A DNA stretch of 64,000 nt from Macrobrachium rosenbergii. Taxonomy: Eukaryota > Arthropoda > Malacostraca > Decapoda > Palaemonidae. Below the pieces are notes generated by a model. That model saw only the letters and a list, made by a program, of their open reading frames with translations, had not been told where the DNA came from and ran no database searches. Below, in pieces: positions 1-12,200 of this stretch (the stretch's first letter is position 1; every line of letters starts with the position of its first letter). The translations under genes and the position numbers were made by a program. The stretch spans positions 43,396,913 through 43,460,912 of the forward strand of contig NC_089753.1 in NCBI RefSeq assembly GCF_040412425.1, in the 5' to 3' direction.

Positions 1-391
1 AAGGTAATAGTTAGGAGTATTTTGATTTATGGGCAAGAGTCATGGCACAGTAGAGTGACTTACGATAACAAATTCTTAGCATTTGAAAATAAGGTGCTCA
101 GAAGAATATTAGGAATTAATTGGAGGGACAGGATACCAAATAACAGAATTAGAGAAGTAACGGGTGCAGCCGGTCGATGAGTATGTTAGGTTCTCAAGCT
201 GAAAGTGGCTAGGCCATGTGTATAGAAGACAGGGAATAGTACGAGATACACCAGGGTGGGTTGCCCTTGGTAGAGGAGGTAGAGGTAGGCCAAAGGAGAC
301 TTGGTTGAGGATAATGAGGCAGGAAGCAGGAGATGAATGTTGGGGAGATCTTGAGGAGTTAGCCCAGAACAGAATGTCAAAAATCAAATAA
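1..391 (+). pseudogene. LINE (non-LTR retrotransposon) C-terminal fragment, frameshifted
   Basis: The end of a non-LTR retrotransposon ORF2, cut by the window start. Frame 1 reads IYGQESW, then FENKVLRRILGINWRDRIP, until stop codons near 178. The reading resumes in frame 2 from about 203 as KWLGHVYRRQG and GRGGRGRPKETWLRIM, ending in TAA near 391. The order 'YG.E.W - VLRRILGI..RDR - WLGHV.R - GRGRP..TW' is the usual tail downstream of the reverse transcriptase in many arthropod LINEs. The frameshift and stops make it dead. The A-rich AAAATC-type tail just after the stop fits a LINE 3' end. The same LINE type recurs near 33.4 kb and 44.9 kb. The exact clade cannot be set by eye. Confidence 0.8.
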
Positions 392-2472
392 AAAATCAAA
401 ACTTTATTTCCATTTTACAATGGTTATTCTACATTTCTCTCAAAGGATACATCAATACAACATACAATAGTAAAAGTACAAAATCATTTAATCATCGACA
501 AATTGTCAGATCTAAAGGCTCCTCAGCACAACAACTACATACTGCTCTTCCTTCTTTAAAAAGTACATCTAACAAGGTCTCAAGATCGTAAAAATCTGAG
601 TACGTAAGTACTATTCCAGTTACAAGGTAATAGATTAGTGAGACCCATAACAAAACACAGCACGATAAAAACCAAGCAAAAAACGCCGGTCAAGACTAAA
701 AATCAGGAGAAAAGCAAGCCACTTGTTATAAATAAATTCTCGTTTAATTGGTCTTATTGTAATTTATTTTCAAGGAGGTATGATTTCAAATGTGGTGGTG
801 TGAGTTCATCGAGGCCCTATGCATCCCCATGGGTGCCACAGGAAATGATTGATTGATTGATTGATAAAAACCCAAACTTTATTACTGCATACTGATATAC
901 AGTACCTACACAAAAGGTGGTCTGGTTGTAATACGTTTCTTTTTTTACTTAATATATATGTGTATATTTTTTTATTTTTTTGTTTGTGGGTAAGGATGGT
1001 AGTAAGTAGGGGTGAGGCTGTGGTATGTTAAGTTTAAAGCACCATGAAAGGCACTCTTAATGTCACAATTTGGCGCATTTTTAAGGGATGCAGTAGTGTT
1101 AACATACTTTGGCTGTCTTTAGTATCATGGAGTGATGTCATTCATTCCTGGATGCACTGCAAAGTTCATTTCCAGCAGACGGGGTCAGAAACATTTTTGG
1201 CGTCTTTATTTCCAGTTCGAAGTAAGACGATCTAGTCAAATAATTTTTTCATTTAATTCCTTTTTATCATATCTATTTTCATTTAATATAGTTAAATATT
1301 CACTTTATAAAAATTATGTGCTTACCTTTTAAACTCTTCGGTCTTAAAGCTTCTACAGGCTATTCCTATGATTCTGATGTAAACCCTGGGTCATCTGCAT
1401 ACCACACCTTGCAAGGACCTCCCTCTGCATCCTTAGTAGCTTCCTCCATTCCTGTGACAAACAATAAGAGACTTAGCAATAATCAGAGAAAAAAATTAAT
1501 CCTTATTTAAATTCTTCTGATATACCTGTCACTGTCTTCATTTTAGCTTTCATAATACCTGTCAGATTAATTTTTGGTGTTTCATCATATACCCTCTCAA
1601 GATCCGCAGAAGTGCTATTCCTCTATATTTTTCTCATAGAACATTCCATTGTCTTTAAATATTCTTCCCGCCCACCCTCTGCTGGTTCCATCTCTTCCTA
1701 AATTACTTATTATTCCTTATGATACCGGAATTTTTCACTATTTATCTTCCTAAGCAGCCACATCCCATATTTTTCCCTCTATCGTGCCAACATTCTCCAG
1801 TTCTCCTGAATTTTCTTCATTCTGTAGATTTTCCAAATACTGACCCCAATCCATGCCTTTTTTGCATCTGGACTATCATCCTTTTTCCATCTCTCATCCT
1901 TCTCCTGTGTTGATATTTTGATTCCATTCTTCCTCAACCTTTTTCTCCTTTGCCACCACCCTACCAGCTTCCCTCTTCTTCTGTTCTCTTGCCAGGATAT
2001 CCTCTAGCAAGGCTTGGAGGCTTTCTCATCCTTATCAGTTGTCCTTTGCACGTCTCAATTCCCCCATGTGTCTTTCTCCCCCTCTCCTTTCAAAGTGTTA
2101 TATCCTACATTTCTTCTGGTCTTTGCATGCCTCCTTTCAAAAGTTTGTGCTTCCACTTTTGTAAAAAAAATTTTATTTGCTGATACTTTTTCTCTATGTT
2201 CATTTTTACAAGCATTGCTTGATCAAGAAGTAATATATTTTTAACCTTCTACATTATCTCTATTTCTCTGTTTCTGGCATGTGATTATATTTTTACACAG
2301 GAACTATTCATCTAATTCATAGTCTACACAAATTCCTTCATTCATTTCATGTCCTTAGGGGTGCCACAAATGTTCCTTTGAATCCGATGAAGTTTTTATA
2401 TTCATAATACCTTTTCTTGCATCTTTATACAAAGAAATTTTCTTCACTAATAATAAAACTCATATTTTACAG
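392..2472. other. Non-coding stretch: LINE-type 3' tails and TC-rich DNA
   Basis: Upstream of the receptor exons. Around 770-870 is a block ending in four ATTG/GATT units (846-868), the usual form of a LINE 3' end. From about 1540 to 2250 the + strand is TC-rich and open in several frames, but without family motifs. No exon for the receptor pore region was found here, so the preceding exon is either outside the window or removed. Confidence 0.5.
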
Positions 2473-2600
2473 GCAATACATGATGATTTCACAGCCACTG
2501 GACAGTGCAATTTTCACATTGCTAGGAGGCCTATATTTGCAGTGTCCATTGCCTATGTATTTCCAAAGAGAAGCAAACTTACAAAGGAGTTTGATAAATG
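2473..2600 (+). CDS. Ionotropic receptor exon A (S2 ligand-binding lobe)
   Basis: Acceptor TTTTACAG at 2465-2472, donor GTAAGA at 2601. 128 nt: 42 codons plus two bases. The frame is fixed by the iGluR-like CNFHIARRPIF and AYVFPKRSKL motifs. It starts in phase 0, so the missing preceding exon must end in phase 0. Confidence 0.85.
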
Positions 2601-3475
2601 GTAAGAACTGACAGCTAGGAGGACTATTGAGGGTGCCAAGAAGCCAAGCAGAACAATGTATTTTGTATACCCTACTGGATTTTCGTTTGCTTTACTTTTA
2701 ACGAGCTCATTTATACTAAAAAAAAAATAAATATACAAGTGATATGATTGTTGGCTGAAGCCACAGGAAACATTTAAAAAGAAATGACAGTGCCAAGTAC
2801 TTTTGTGTATTTAATAACACATTTTTGGGGCACAAAGTTCATCTACATTTGTGCAATGTAATGTTAATCTCTTCTCAGAAGTGGTCATTAATGCAGTGAT
2901 AAAAATTACAGTATACAGTAGCATTTTCCTACATTCAAGATTTTCTAAACCATGATCTCTTATTGGGCCTTAGTGCTACGGATTCCATATGCTTTTTTAC
3001 CCCAGAGGTTAGCGCTGGTTCCATAAGGTCTCTTTATGTCCTTGGACATCAACAGCTCAGCTCAGCACCCACCCAAATTGTTACTCAATGTAAAAGTCAT
3101 GGATAGAAACAGATATACTGTTTCATTAGAACAAGACTTGATTTTTTCATTGTAAAGCCATTACTATTCAATAACATGTCCAACTAGAAACCCCTTTGTT
3201 CTATAGCAGCTTGCTCAAATTACAGACTGAGCGGAAGATTTTCTTCTACCTTGAAAGGAATATTTAGGAATTTGTGTAGATCCATTAATAGGCTGCAAAA
3301 AAGTTAGGAGTTTGTAACAGGGAAATAAAAAAAAAATATAGTGTTCATGAGACCTGACAAATGGCACACAATGACGAGCTACGATGAATACAAATGCATT
3401 GAAGAAACAGTACAAAATATATCATGTATTTTGCAGAAGCTTGCATTATAGGTTTGAAACTTTTTGGATTGTTCC

Positions 3476-3566
<91 letters not shown>

Positions 3567-4431
3567 AATGAGACTTATAAATATAAGAGATCACTACAAA
3601 ATGAAATTTGTATACCTCACATCCCTCATCCAACTAGCGTCTGAATAATTAACTCTTAACATACAGTGTATTACTGTGGCAATCCTAACAACTCTTTACA
3701 CTTTTATGTAGTTATCCTAATTTTTTACATAGTCACAAAAGCTCCTCAAAAAATTATCTCAACAAACCAAAAAGCATTGTATCCTAGCATTTATTTAACC
3801 TTACTGAAAATATTCTAAAAACATACAAGGAATTTTCTTTACCAAACAGGTTAGACATCATGGTTGAGTCAGGAATAGTCTTAAAAAGTGTCCAGGAGTC
3901 AACATCCAATGCTACAAGTTGTATGAGCAGTCTCAAAAGGAGGGAACAAGCCAGCCCCATACTTGGGTTCATGGATTTAGCTGGAATGTTTTTACTTTGG
4001 ATTGGAGGTAAATTATTAATACAGTATACTGTTTATACAGTCCAAATGATAGCATGAAATTTTCTTTTTCTTTTCAAATGATAAGGGAACATTCTTGCTG
4101 TGATAGCAATCTTATCCCCAAGTACTCGTTCTTTTGTTCTCTGCATCCTATCTACTAAGGTATAAATTACTTTGACCATAAGAAATTTACATTGTACTAA
4201 CTCAACCCCAATAACATTTTTTCTCAACTTATGAGGTACTTTGTCAGTTGGATACAATGGATGTTAATAATGTACCAACAATTCCTTCATAATGTATACA
4301 GTAAGCCATATTATCATTGAAAACTAAAGTTAACATGATTTTTTCTGTTTATAACAGGACTGTTTGTAAGTACCCTGGCGATGGTTGCAGAGGTTGTAAT
4401 TTTCCACTTTAAACCTTTTGACAGCAAGTAG
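2473..4431 (+). CDS. Ionotropic receptor (iGluR superfamily), 3' part of gene, three exons
   Basis: The last 118 codons of a ligand-gated ion channel of the variant ionotropic receptor type, expected in the membrane of sensory neurons. Exons are 2473-2600, 3850-4007 and 4358-4431; all introns are GT-AG and phases join cleanly (TG|G gives Trp, G|GA gives Gly). The first exon has the S2 ligand-binding pattern CNFHIARRPIFAVSIAYVFP followed by KRSKLTKEFDKW. The second has the lobe end MVESGIVLKSVQ, then ILGFMDLAGMFLLWIG, which begins the last membrane helix. The third completes it (LFVSTLAMVAEVVIFHF) and ends in a short cytoplasmic tail, FKPFDSK, then TAG. The pore region (TM1, P-loop, TM2) and N-terminal part are not seen, so the receptor subtype cannot be named. 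An AATAAA at 4761 is a possible polyadenylation signal. Confidence 0.85.
3476..3565. repeat. (AAT)n microsatellite in receptor intron
   Basis: About 30 AAT units with one GAT interruption, inside the intron between receptor exons A and B. Confidence 0.98.
3850..4007 (+). CDS. Ionotropic receptor exon B (end of S2 and start of TM3)
   Basis: Acceptor CCAAACAG ending at 3849, donor GTAAAT at 4008. 158 nt. It encodes LDIMVESGIVLKSVQ, a polar stretch with NATSC, and LGFMDLAGMFLLWIG. This is the order seen in iGluR-family proteins before and into the last transmembrane helix. Confidence 0.85.
4358..4431 (+). CDS. Ionotropic receptor terminal exon (end of TM3, C-terminus)
   Basis: The acceptor is preceded by a T-rich tract (TTTTTTCTGTTTATAACAG, ending at 4357). 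The 74 nt complete the last membrane helix, then FKPFDSK and TAG at 4429-4431. The short tail is normal for arthropod ionotropic receptors. Confidence 0.8.
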
Positions 4432-7349
4432 CCCATTAATGATTAAAGTGTATGACTCATGGATCAATACATTTTACCAAGGATTACATCATTAAAAAAA
4501 AATATTGGCTTCAGTCCAGCAAACAACTCACAGAATATGAATTTCTGTACTCTTATAAGTGGAATCAGAATACTGTAATACACCTTTACATAAATACAGC
4601 TACATGTGCATAAACTCACTGTAAAAATGTACACATGGATACTTCTTTAACTCAATTCCATCAGCTTACATCGGCTAATTCCTGTGGTCAGCAGCTCCCA
4701 GAAGAACCCTCACCTGGCCAGGTATCCCTCTGGGTAACACCTCTGGTGATGATAGTGGTAAATAAACTTTTTTCTTGAGATTTCATCATTGTTTCAGGTA
4801 AAGCTTTGTTCATAATTCTTCCAAACTTCTTGAAGCATTGCAGTAACTGCCTCATTACTAGTACATTTACCTTTGTAACTGCACCTATTTTCCTTGAAAA
4901 CAGGTGTGGGACCATAGCTGAGCCATACTTGCTGATGGGTTCTTTATGAACTCATTCAGTTTGGCCACCTTTTCCTGTGATATTAACAATCCTACTACTG
5001 TACAGGGTTTTGGTTCACCTCTCAACCCCTTGTTAGTACAAAGATCTTCTGACTTCCTCTTACTCAGAAGGGGTGCCTACCTCAGTGTTCAAGTTTAAGT
5101 TTTCTTAAGCAAGGAAGCTTGCCATCCTAAACTAGTACTAAGACATATAAAAACTGATGGGACTGGATTAAACAAATATGATCGTTAAAACTAAATCTAA
5201 TTCATTACAAACCCACTAGTTTACATAAAAAAGGCACACCAATATTACATACAAAGCTACTAGTGGAGGGGTACCTGGCCAGATGAGGGTTCTTTTCGGT
5301 GTGTCCAGGGAGCTGCTGGCCACAGGATTGAGTAGATGTAAACTAACAAATACATTTTATTTTCGAAATCTCACTCTCATGTGTACATATACAGCAGAAT
5401 GTATTTAGCGATAGAATGCTGAAACTAGATTATTAAAGTTCAGTACTAATCAGACTCATAGGAGAGAATAATGATATCCAGAAATGTACCTGGAGTTTAA
5501 TTTCTGTTTACAGATAATACCATAAACCAAGGGTTAGCATCAGTTCCACAGGCCTGGAACCCTCATTACCAACCTTGCGGTAACTGCCAGCTCCATAAGC
5601 ACTTGCAATGTAACTGGATATTGTTTTTACTCTTATTTAACTTGATGACTGACCTAATAGTTGAACTCATTATAAATGGAAGAACTGACATGTTCTTTAA
5701 GAAAAACTTGGAAGATACACTAAAATGCAACCTTAAGGGTAGGCATGACAGAAAACACCCAGAGGTTGACTAATAAAACATAAAATAATCACTGTTTCAG
5801 ACTTGAAGGTCCTCTTTCTGGAACTTTATCATCTCATTTCAAAAAGAAAAAGCAGTCAAGCTGTTGTCTGTAAAAGCGGAAGATGGGAATGGATACTCAA
5901 TAGACAAAACTATTCTACTTGTAAGCTACTGCACTACATACAGTTCAGCCAAAGATTGTCAAGGGAAGTGGTATTCAGTCTGGCATGACATTGCAAGTAC
6001 AAAATGGGTAGCCAGTCATAATTTACTGGAAAATTAGTCACCATATGTGTCCAGACAGCATATTCATACTTGAACATTTTATATGCACACTGCATTTATG
6101 TAATTTTATCATTCTGTTGCTGAATACAGGTAAGGGTTTTTCATACAAATTTGTCATTTACTCTCTTGACAAGATGTAATACATACAAAATACTGTACAG
6201 TATATGTACTACTATACTTTGCATATAGACAGTTATAGAGGGTATATAAAATTCATAATACTATATTCAAATAATAAACAAATGTAATCTAATTATTGCT
6301 GTTTTATTCCTACTTACAGTATGTCCTTTCAGAACTATAGAGTTATTGGGTTTTGAACATGCATGCAGAGTGTAAGTGAGTTTCCTCATAAAAACGTAAA
6401 ACTTAATATATTTTCATATACCCCGCATATCGTCATAGTTAGTAATCATGTGAACTTTCTCATAATTTATTCTCACTGGGTATCAAAGAGGCTTATATTG
6501 TACACCATTCTTGCTTAATTTTTCATCAATGATGTGGACTTTAAAGCCTTCTAAGGAGTAATAAAAAGATTATGTCAGAGTTGAGAGGTTATATACTCCC
6601 AGTAACACAGTAAGGGACAGAGGCACAGGAGTCTGAAGAATTTGTGTAAATATTACACATACAGCACTGTATTTGGAAGATAGGAATGAGCCCTTTGGCT
6701 ATACATATCATATACATATAGCGAATGAGTACAAACTCATTTTCATATGCCAATGGTATTATTAAACTTCATGATTACTAAATATCCTACAAGGAAATCT
6801 CCAAATCAAATAATTTTCTTGCTAAAAGTTCAGCATGTTTAATGTTATTATTTTGTTGATACAAAACAGTCAGTTTACATTTGCCCAACTCTAGAGTCCA
6901 GCTTCTCCAAACACACACCAGAGGAACACACAAACACTCTCCATTGGCCAAGCACAGATCAAGGAGCCAGGGGACACTCTGCGAACAAGTCATTTTCCTT
7001 TTCATTAGCACTCAAAAACAAATTCGTGATTAATTAGTAATTAAACAATTACCTTATTCACAGGAAATTTAGGCGGGTTTTACTTGTGTCATCACAAATT
7101 ATTACCAAGCTGGATATTCGAGATTTATGAATTAAAATCAGTCAGTCATTCTTGCTTATCTGTATGACTTTCAGCACTCAATGTCTGGTTAGATTGGGGT
7201 CTTTGTACCCAAATAAGGTAAGGACCTGGTGTCCTAAAATAGGTGAGGATGTGTAACTGCTGAAATATGGGTTTTTTGTTGTAATTTCATGTTCTGTTTA
7301 TGCATTTTGCTTTAAACCCAGAGACCAAGTTTTCGGAACTTTGGGTGGT
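4432..7349. other. Intergenic, receptor gene 3' flank
   Basis: Apart from the TIR-like pair, this is AT-rich DNA without recognised coding sequence. An open stretch at 5803-5988 follows a good acceptor (TGTTTCAG at about 5801) and precedes GTAAGC at 5921. It has no family motif and is not called. Confidence 0.4.
4668..5343. mobile_element. Putative TIR element with ~65-bp inverted ends
   Basis: The block at 4668-4731 (CCTGTGGTCAGCAGCTCCC, then AGAACCCTCACCTGGCCAGG) returns in reverse complement at 5266-5343, with a 12-bp indel and a few mismatches. The pair could be termini of one non-autonomous DNA transposon of about 675 bp, or two separate copies in opposite orientation. No transposase frame lies between them. 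It falls in the putative 3' flank of the receptor gene. Confidence 0.5.
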
Positions 7350-7638
7350 TAAAAAAAAGTATACCTTAGTTTTACCAGACCACTGAGCTGATTAACAGCT
7401 CTCCTAGGGCTGGCCCGAAGGATTAGACTTTATTTTACGTGGCTAAGAACCAATTGGTTACTTAGGCTAGCAACAGGACCTACAGCTTATTGTGGAATCC
7501 GAACCACATTATAGCGAGAAATGAATTTCTATCACCAGAAATAAACTCCTCTAACTCTTCATCAGCCGGCCGCGGGAATTGAACTCCGGCCCATCAAGTG
7601 ACAGTCTGAAGCTCAACCGAGTCGGCCAACAAAGGGCT
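7350..7638 (-). mobile_element. tRNA-derived SINE, family A, copy 1, with 12-bp target-site duplication
   Basis: A full copy flanked by ACTTTGGGTGGT at 7338-7349 and again at 7639-7650. Read on the - strand it starts with a tRNA-like head: box A-like TTGGCCGACTCGGTTGAG and box B-like GAGTTCAATTCCC. A body shared with 53098-53365 and 61834-62112 follows (ATAATGTGGTTCGGATTCC, AGCTGTAGGTCC, AACCAATTGGTTCTTAGCC, AGCTGTTAATCAGCTCAGTG). It ends in CTAAGGTATACTT and a T run. It would be mobilised by a partner LINE. Confidence 0.88.
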
Positions 7639-7650
7639 ACTTTGGGTGGT

Positions 7651-8960
7651 GACAATGGGGAGTAGTAAACCACTGACATTAATTTAAGCGGTCAAGAATT
7701 AATTGGGGGATCGAGGGGAGTAGCAAAGCCCCTGGCCAGGTTGGGACAGGGCGTCCTAAGTTAAGTTAGGCGAAGGTATACCTGGTTGTGTCATAGTCCA
7801 TGTGAAAAACCTACTACAGAAATACCTACTACCCCACAGTAGCCCTGACCCCTTACTCTGCATTTGCTCCTGTGTCCAGAATAATTCGTAAAGGCTACCA
7901 AGGAAATTAGCCTGTAGTAATTAATCTTTCTATGGGAAAAATTGCTTAGCCCATACTTACGAAATTTTACCCTAAGTTTGTGCTGGTGGATACATAGGCC
8001 CAGGCTTAAGTTAGAAATAGGGGTAGGCATATGTCTGGTATAACGGTGCTTGAAGCAAATGAAGCCACTGGGTTCTGGCTCAGTATATCAAAGACACATA
8101 GCCTAGGATAGGCCTATAACTCACCATTTCTTGTGCCTTCATCTGCTGCTAGGCTACATTTAAAACCCTTCAGGTCATTTTTTTCTCAGCTTTATCTTGA
8201 TTTGCCTTATAATTTACGGTGTTTCTACGAGTAGTTTTGACTGTGGCGCTACAGGATATGTAGGATTTACTGAAACCGGTTAGCTGTAGGCCTAGATCAG
8301 CCATGTAATGTACATTTTGATTTCCTAGGGTTTCTTTGCATCCCCAATGCAACATTTATTACATATTAAATATCTTTATGCTAGGATATTCTTTTTGGGA
8401 ATATGTCTATCCATATCTACTTTACTTTCACAAGGAGTGAAAAGTCAGTAGCGTAAGCCGGAAACTTCGGAATTATCTTTGCTCTTCTTCCGTCATACCA
8501 TCAAAGGAATTCCTGGACTCTTATCTAGACCTGGCAGATCGTGAAAGCACGTAGTAATTTCTTTCGTGTTAGATTTACGAGCGTGGTTTGGAATTTTCCT
8601 TTTGTTTAGGTCTTACCTTTTTATATAATTTTCTTAACTTATATATTTACATTACAACCGTGACACTTTGTCAAATCCCATCTAAATAATGATCGTTCAT
8701 TCAGGTAATCTAAGCATTGTCAACACTCGCCCTTCAAATTTTCCTTTTGTCAAATATTAATGAAATTCCAAAACAGATGCAGTGTTCTAGGATTTTTTTT
8801 AAAGATTACGTCGCTCTTTCACTTTAACAAATCCTTTACATTCATTTAACAAATCTACATTCCAGTGTACTTCCATTTCACTTTTTTTAGGTGGTTAATT
8901 CTGAGCTGCCAACGTATTGCTATTGATTTTGTCTGTAATTCCTGCTACCCTGTTGATAGT
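7651..8960. other. Intergenic, no gene recognised
   Basis: Mixed unique-looking DNA. 8400-8600 is somewhat richer in GC than its surroundings but has no recognisable frame. Nothing here could be assigned to a family. Confidence 0.3.
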
Positions 8961-9245
8961 CTACTTCTTAATCATGTGCGCTCTTCCCATTTGCTTTCTT
9001 CTTAAAAATCCATGGAATGTACATGTGTCAAGCAACAGATAACAGCATTTGAGACAACCTCCTCGGCTTCTCGTCCAACAATATGTCTTGGAATTTTCCC
9101 CACTTAAACTTTCAGCAACACTAGTTGCGTAGCTCTTCAAATGTTGGGTGGACGCCCTGATACCTACTAGTTTACCCTGGGCCACACCCACTACCAGCTT
9201 TGTTGCCATGACCCTGGGACCCATGTCAATTTCTGTCATTTTCAC
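8961..9245 (-). CDS. Unassigned open frame, possible exon
   Basis: A 94-codon open frame on the - strand, richer in GC than its surroundings. It begins just inside a plausible acceptor (GAGAACAG then GTGTGAAA near 9250) and reads MTEIDMGPRVMATKLVVGVA, then QGKLVGIRAS. The 'VAQGKLVG' stretch recalls the N-terminus of carboxylesterase-type proteins, but the expected GIPYA motif does not follow, so no function is assigned. A donor-like GTAAAC lies inside it. It may be a real exon, part of an old mobile element, or chance. Confidence 0.22.
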   Translation of the reverse strand: MKMTEIDMGPRVMATKLVVGVAQGKLVGIRASTQHLKSYATSVAESLSGENSKTYCWTRSRGGCLKCCYLLLDTCTFHGFLRRKQMGRAHMIKK

Positions 9246-12200
9246 ACCTGTTCTCTACAAAAATTGCCATCTAAAAAAATTTACCATATGTTTAACACCT
9301 ATTACCTTACTTGAATATTACAGCATACAGTACAGTACTTTTATTACTTGAAGACCAATGTAGTACATTATGTATTTTCATTTGTACTTGAATGCTAAAA
9401 AAAAAAAAAAAATTACCCACAAAGCTAGCTTACCAAAACACATTCCTAGACCTTGACTTATACAGTACCCAATTCACTAAGATTTTTACAGAGACATATT
9501 GTTTGTTGCTTAAACCTTTAAGACTCAGAAGTTTTTCCTTGTTTTTTACAAGGTATAGGTAATAAGCCAGTGATGACCCTACAATAATACGAGTCTTTTC
9601 CAGATTAACATACAGTATTATAAAAAAAATTGTATGCAGTCACTTTCCTGTACCACAGTGTTATCATCACATTTTGATAAAACAATACTGTACTGTATTC
9701 TCGTTTACCATTTATCACCAGGGACTGTGTGCATTGCTTGTTTTGCATAATTCTATCGTACCTCTTTTTGTTTGGACTTATTTCCAATCTGACTGGTGGA
9801 TTTCCATTCTCAAATAAATTTTTTTATGCAAAGGGACAAATGATACATGAAAAAAGGGGGGTCTAACACCCCCAAAAATTAATGAAAAGTCACACAATTT
9901 TGTTTTAATCTTCTGGTGGAGCTATATTTCCCAAGGACATTTTTCACTTCCTTTTATCTCATGTAATATGACATATTGTGGATTCTTATATATATATATT
10001 TTGCTTCTGTACAAGATAGAAATAAAAGAAAACAATATGTTAATATCTTTAATAACAGGATATCGTAGAATTTATAGATTTTAGAACCTGGATAACATTG
10101 TAATGCTAGCTTACATACATGAGCATAAAAAATAAAATCACATGGGAAAGATACATACATCACAAAAGGGAACAGTATCTAGACACAGATATAGGAATAT
10201 CAAAAATGCTGTAAAAAGTATTCAAACGACCTCTACAACACCGCCAACATTAACAATGGTAATAATTATGTTATTAAAATGAAGCCCTGAAATGTAGTAT
10301 ACCTTAAAAACAATAAAAATCTAAGCATCCCTGCAACTACTACTTACACAATTCTTTCAGTTATAATCATTAGACAGCTTCATCAGACCACTGAGCCAGC
10401 ATTCTTAATGGTTATGGGGCTGGCTGCAAGACAATATGATCCAAGGAACCCAAAGATGGAATCCTGTTTCATGAACATCCGAGGTATGATAATTAACCGA
10501 GGGCAATTTGAAGCACCTTTTCATTCACTCAGTATTGTGCAATGATTTAAAATTTTATAAATACTGAAATTTAGTTATATACTCACAAGTGTATCTCAAA
10601 CACAAATGTCCTCTTGATAAGTTTAAACAGGGACGGGATTCTGGAAATACATCAATACTCTCCTCAGCATAAAAGAAAATTATTACAGGAATTCCATTTT
10701 ACAAATAAATTATAAGACTTGAGGCCAGTTTAGAGCACCTTTTTGGTATAATGATTTTTTATTTAATATAGCCTAAACTGATGATTTTAAACTATACTCA
10801 AATATGTTAATGTCAGGAGCTAGAATAACACATTGGAAAAATCTTTTTTGATATACTGTAACATTCTTTTAAACATACATGCTGGAAAGTACAAACAGTG
10901 CACAGATATGCACTTGTACTGAATATCAACCACCATTAAAATTGAAAATCTACTCAAAGCAAATATACCTAAAAAGTCATGTTAAAAATTCATTTATCAT
11001 ATAAAAATTTTCCTTTTTTGCTGATATATGAAGATACAGTTTACACTTCATGTGGAATTAATTCTAAGATATAGAGCAGCCAAGAGGATTCTGTCCCTAG
11101 ATTGTATAAGCGTTATTCATAATCCAAAGCTATATGAGAAATATATAGTACAGTGTAAGATAGTTCAGTGAAATGAAAAATGTTCACTGTAACATTGCTT
11201 AAGCTTTCTTGTAATGAGTATAATGCTTTGAAATATGGGTCTACCTGTATTAAGTAGTAAAGCTAAACCACTGAGTTCGAGTTATTAACTCTTACAGTCA
11301 GTCCAAAAGGTTTCTCTATACTATACTGACACCTTAATAGTGTGTCATGGCTAAAATGAGCTACAATAAGAATGCGAAGTCATCTTATTAATTGAAATGG
11401 ATCATAAAGCCACAAAAGGATTAATTCTTAAATATAATGAATCACAGTTTCTACAATGGCCTTCATCTTTAAAACTTTATATCAGATATCTATACGACTT
11501 CTGTCCAATATTTTTTTCTTTTCCTTGTGAATGAAACCTTGCTCAGCAATCAAGGAAAGGCTACCCTTTGAAAGTGAACAAATGCCCTGTCTAACAAACT
11601 CTAATAACAGTGAGATTTCAATTCATCCCAGGTGCGATATAACAATTTCAATTAAGTGGGGTTTTTTTTATTTCCAAACAATGTAACACCAGTTATTCTA
11701 ACTGCCTATCAGCATAAATGTAACTTTAGTAGTTCAAGTTCCAACAAACTTCTATTCTTGTTGGAATATTTTTTTCCAAGTCAAAACCAAAGAACTAAAT
11801 CAAAGACTTTTTTTTATCATAATTGTCTTATTTCAGTTCAGTTTATATTCACACAATTTGTCTGTTACCTTCTGTAAAATCTACCTCAAGCTCTCTGTTG
11901 TTTGCAACTTTTATATGCTTCAACAAATATTTTATTAGATTAACTAATACTGTACTATATTCTGCATGGTAAAAATGGCTTGTGTCCCAATATTTGGATG
12001 AACATGTTAACAAAATTCAAAATGTTGACAAAAATTACCTGCATCAAAGAAAGATGTTAACAGAACAGATTAATCATTTTTATTATATCAAAGTAGTGCA
12101 ACTCCTTGAATATGAATGATCTTGCCCGAGAGATTTGCCTTTGAATGAGAAGGAAAAACTAGAGTTACAGAGGCTGGACAACTAAATAGAAAGAACGAAG

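Noticed and set aside
1356..1410. DSDVNPGSS peptide resembling a 2A-like DVELNPGP end
   Set aside because: The essential ELNPGP pattern is broken, and no LINE or viral frame continues around it.
10371..10450. Fourth SINE family A copy
   Set aside because: Only CAGACCACTGAG and a loosely similar GGGCTGGC segment match; too little to call.
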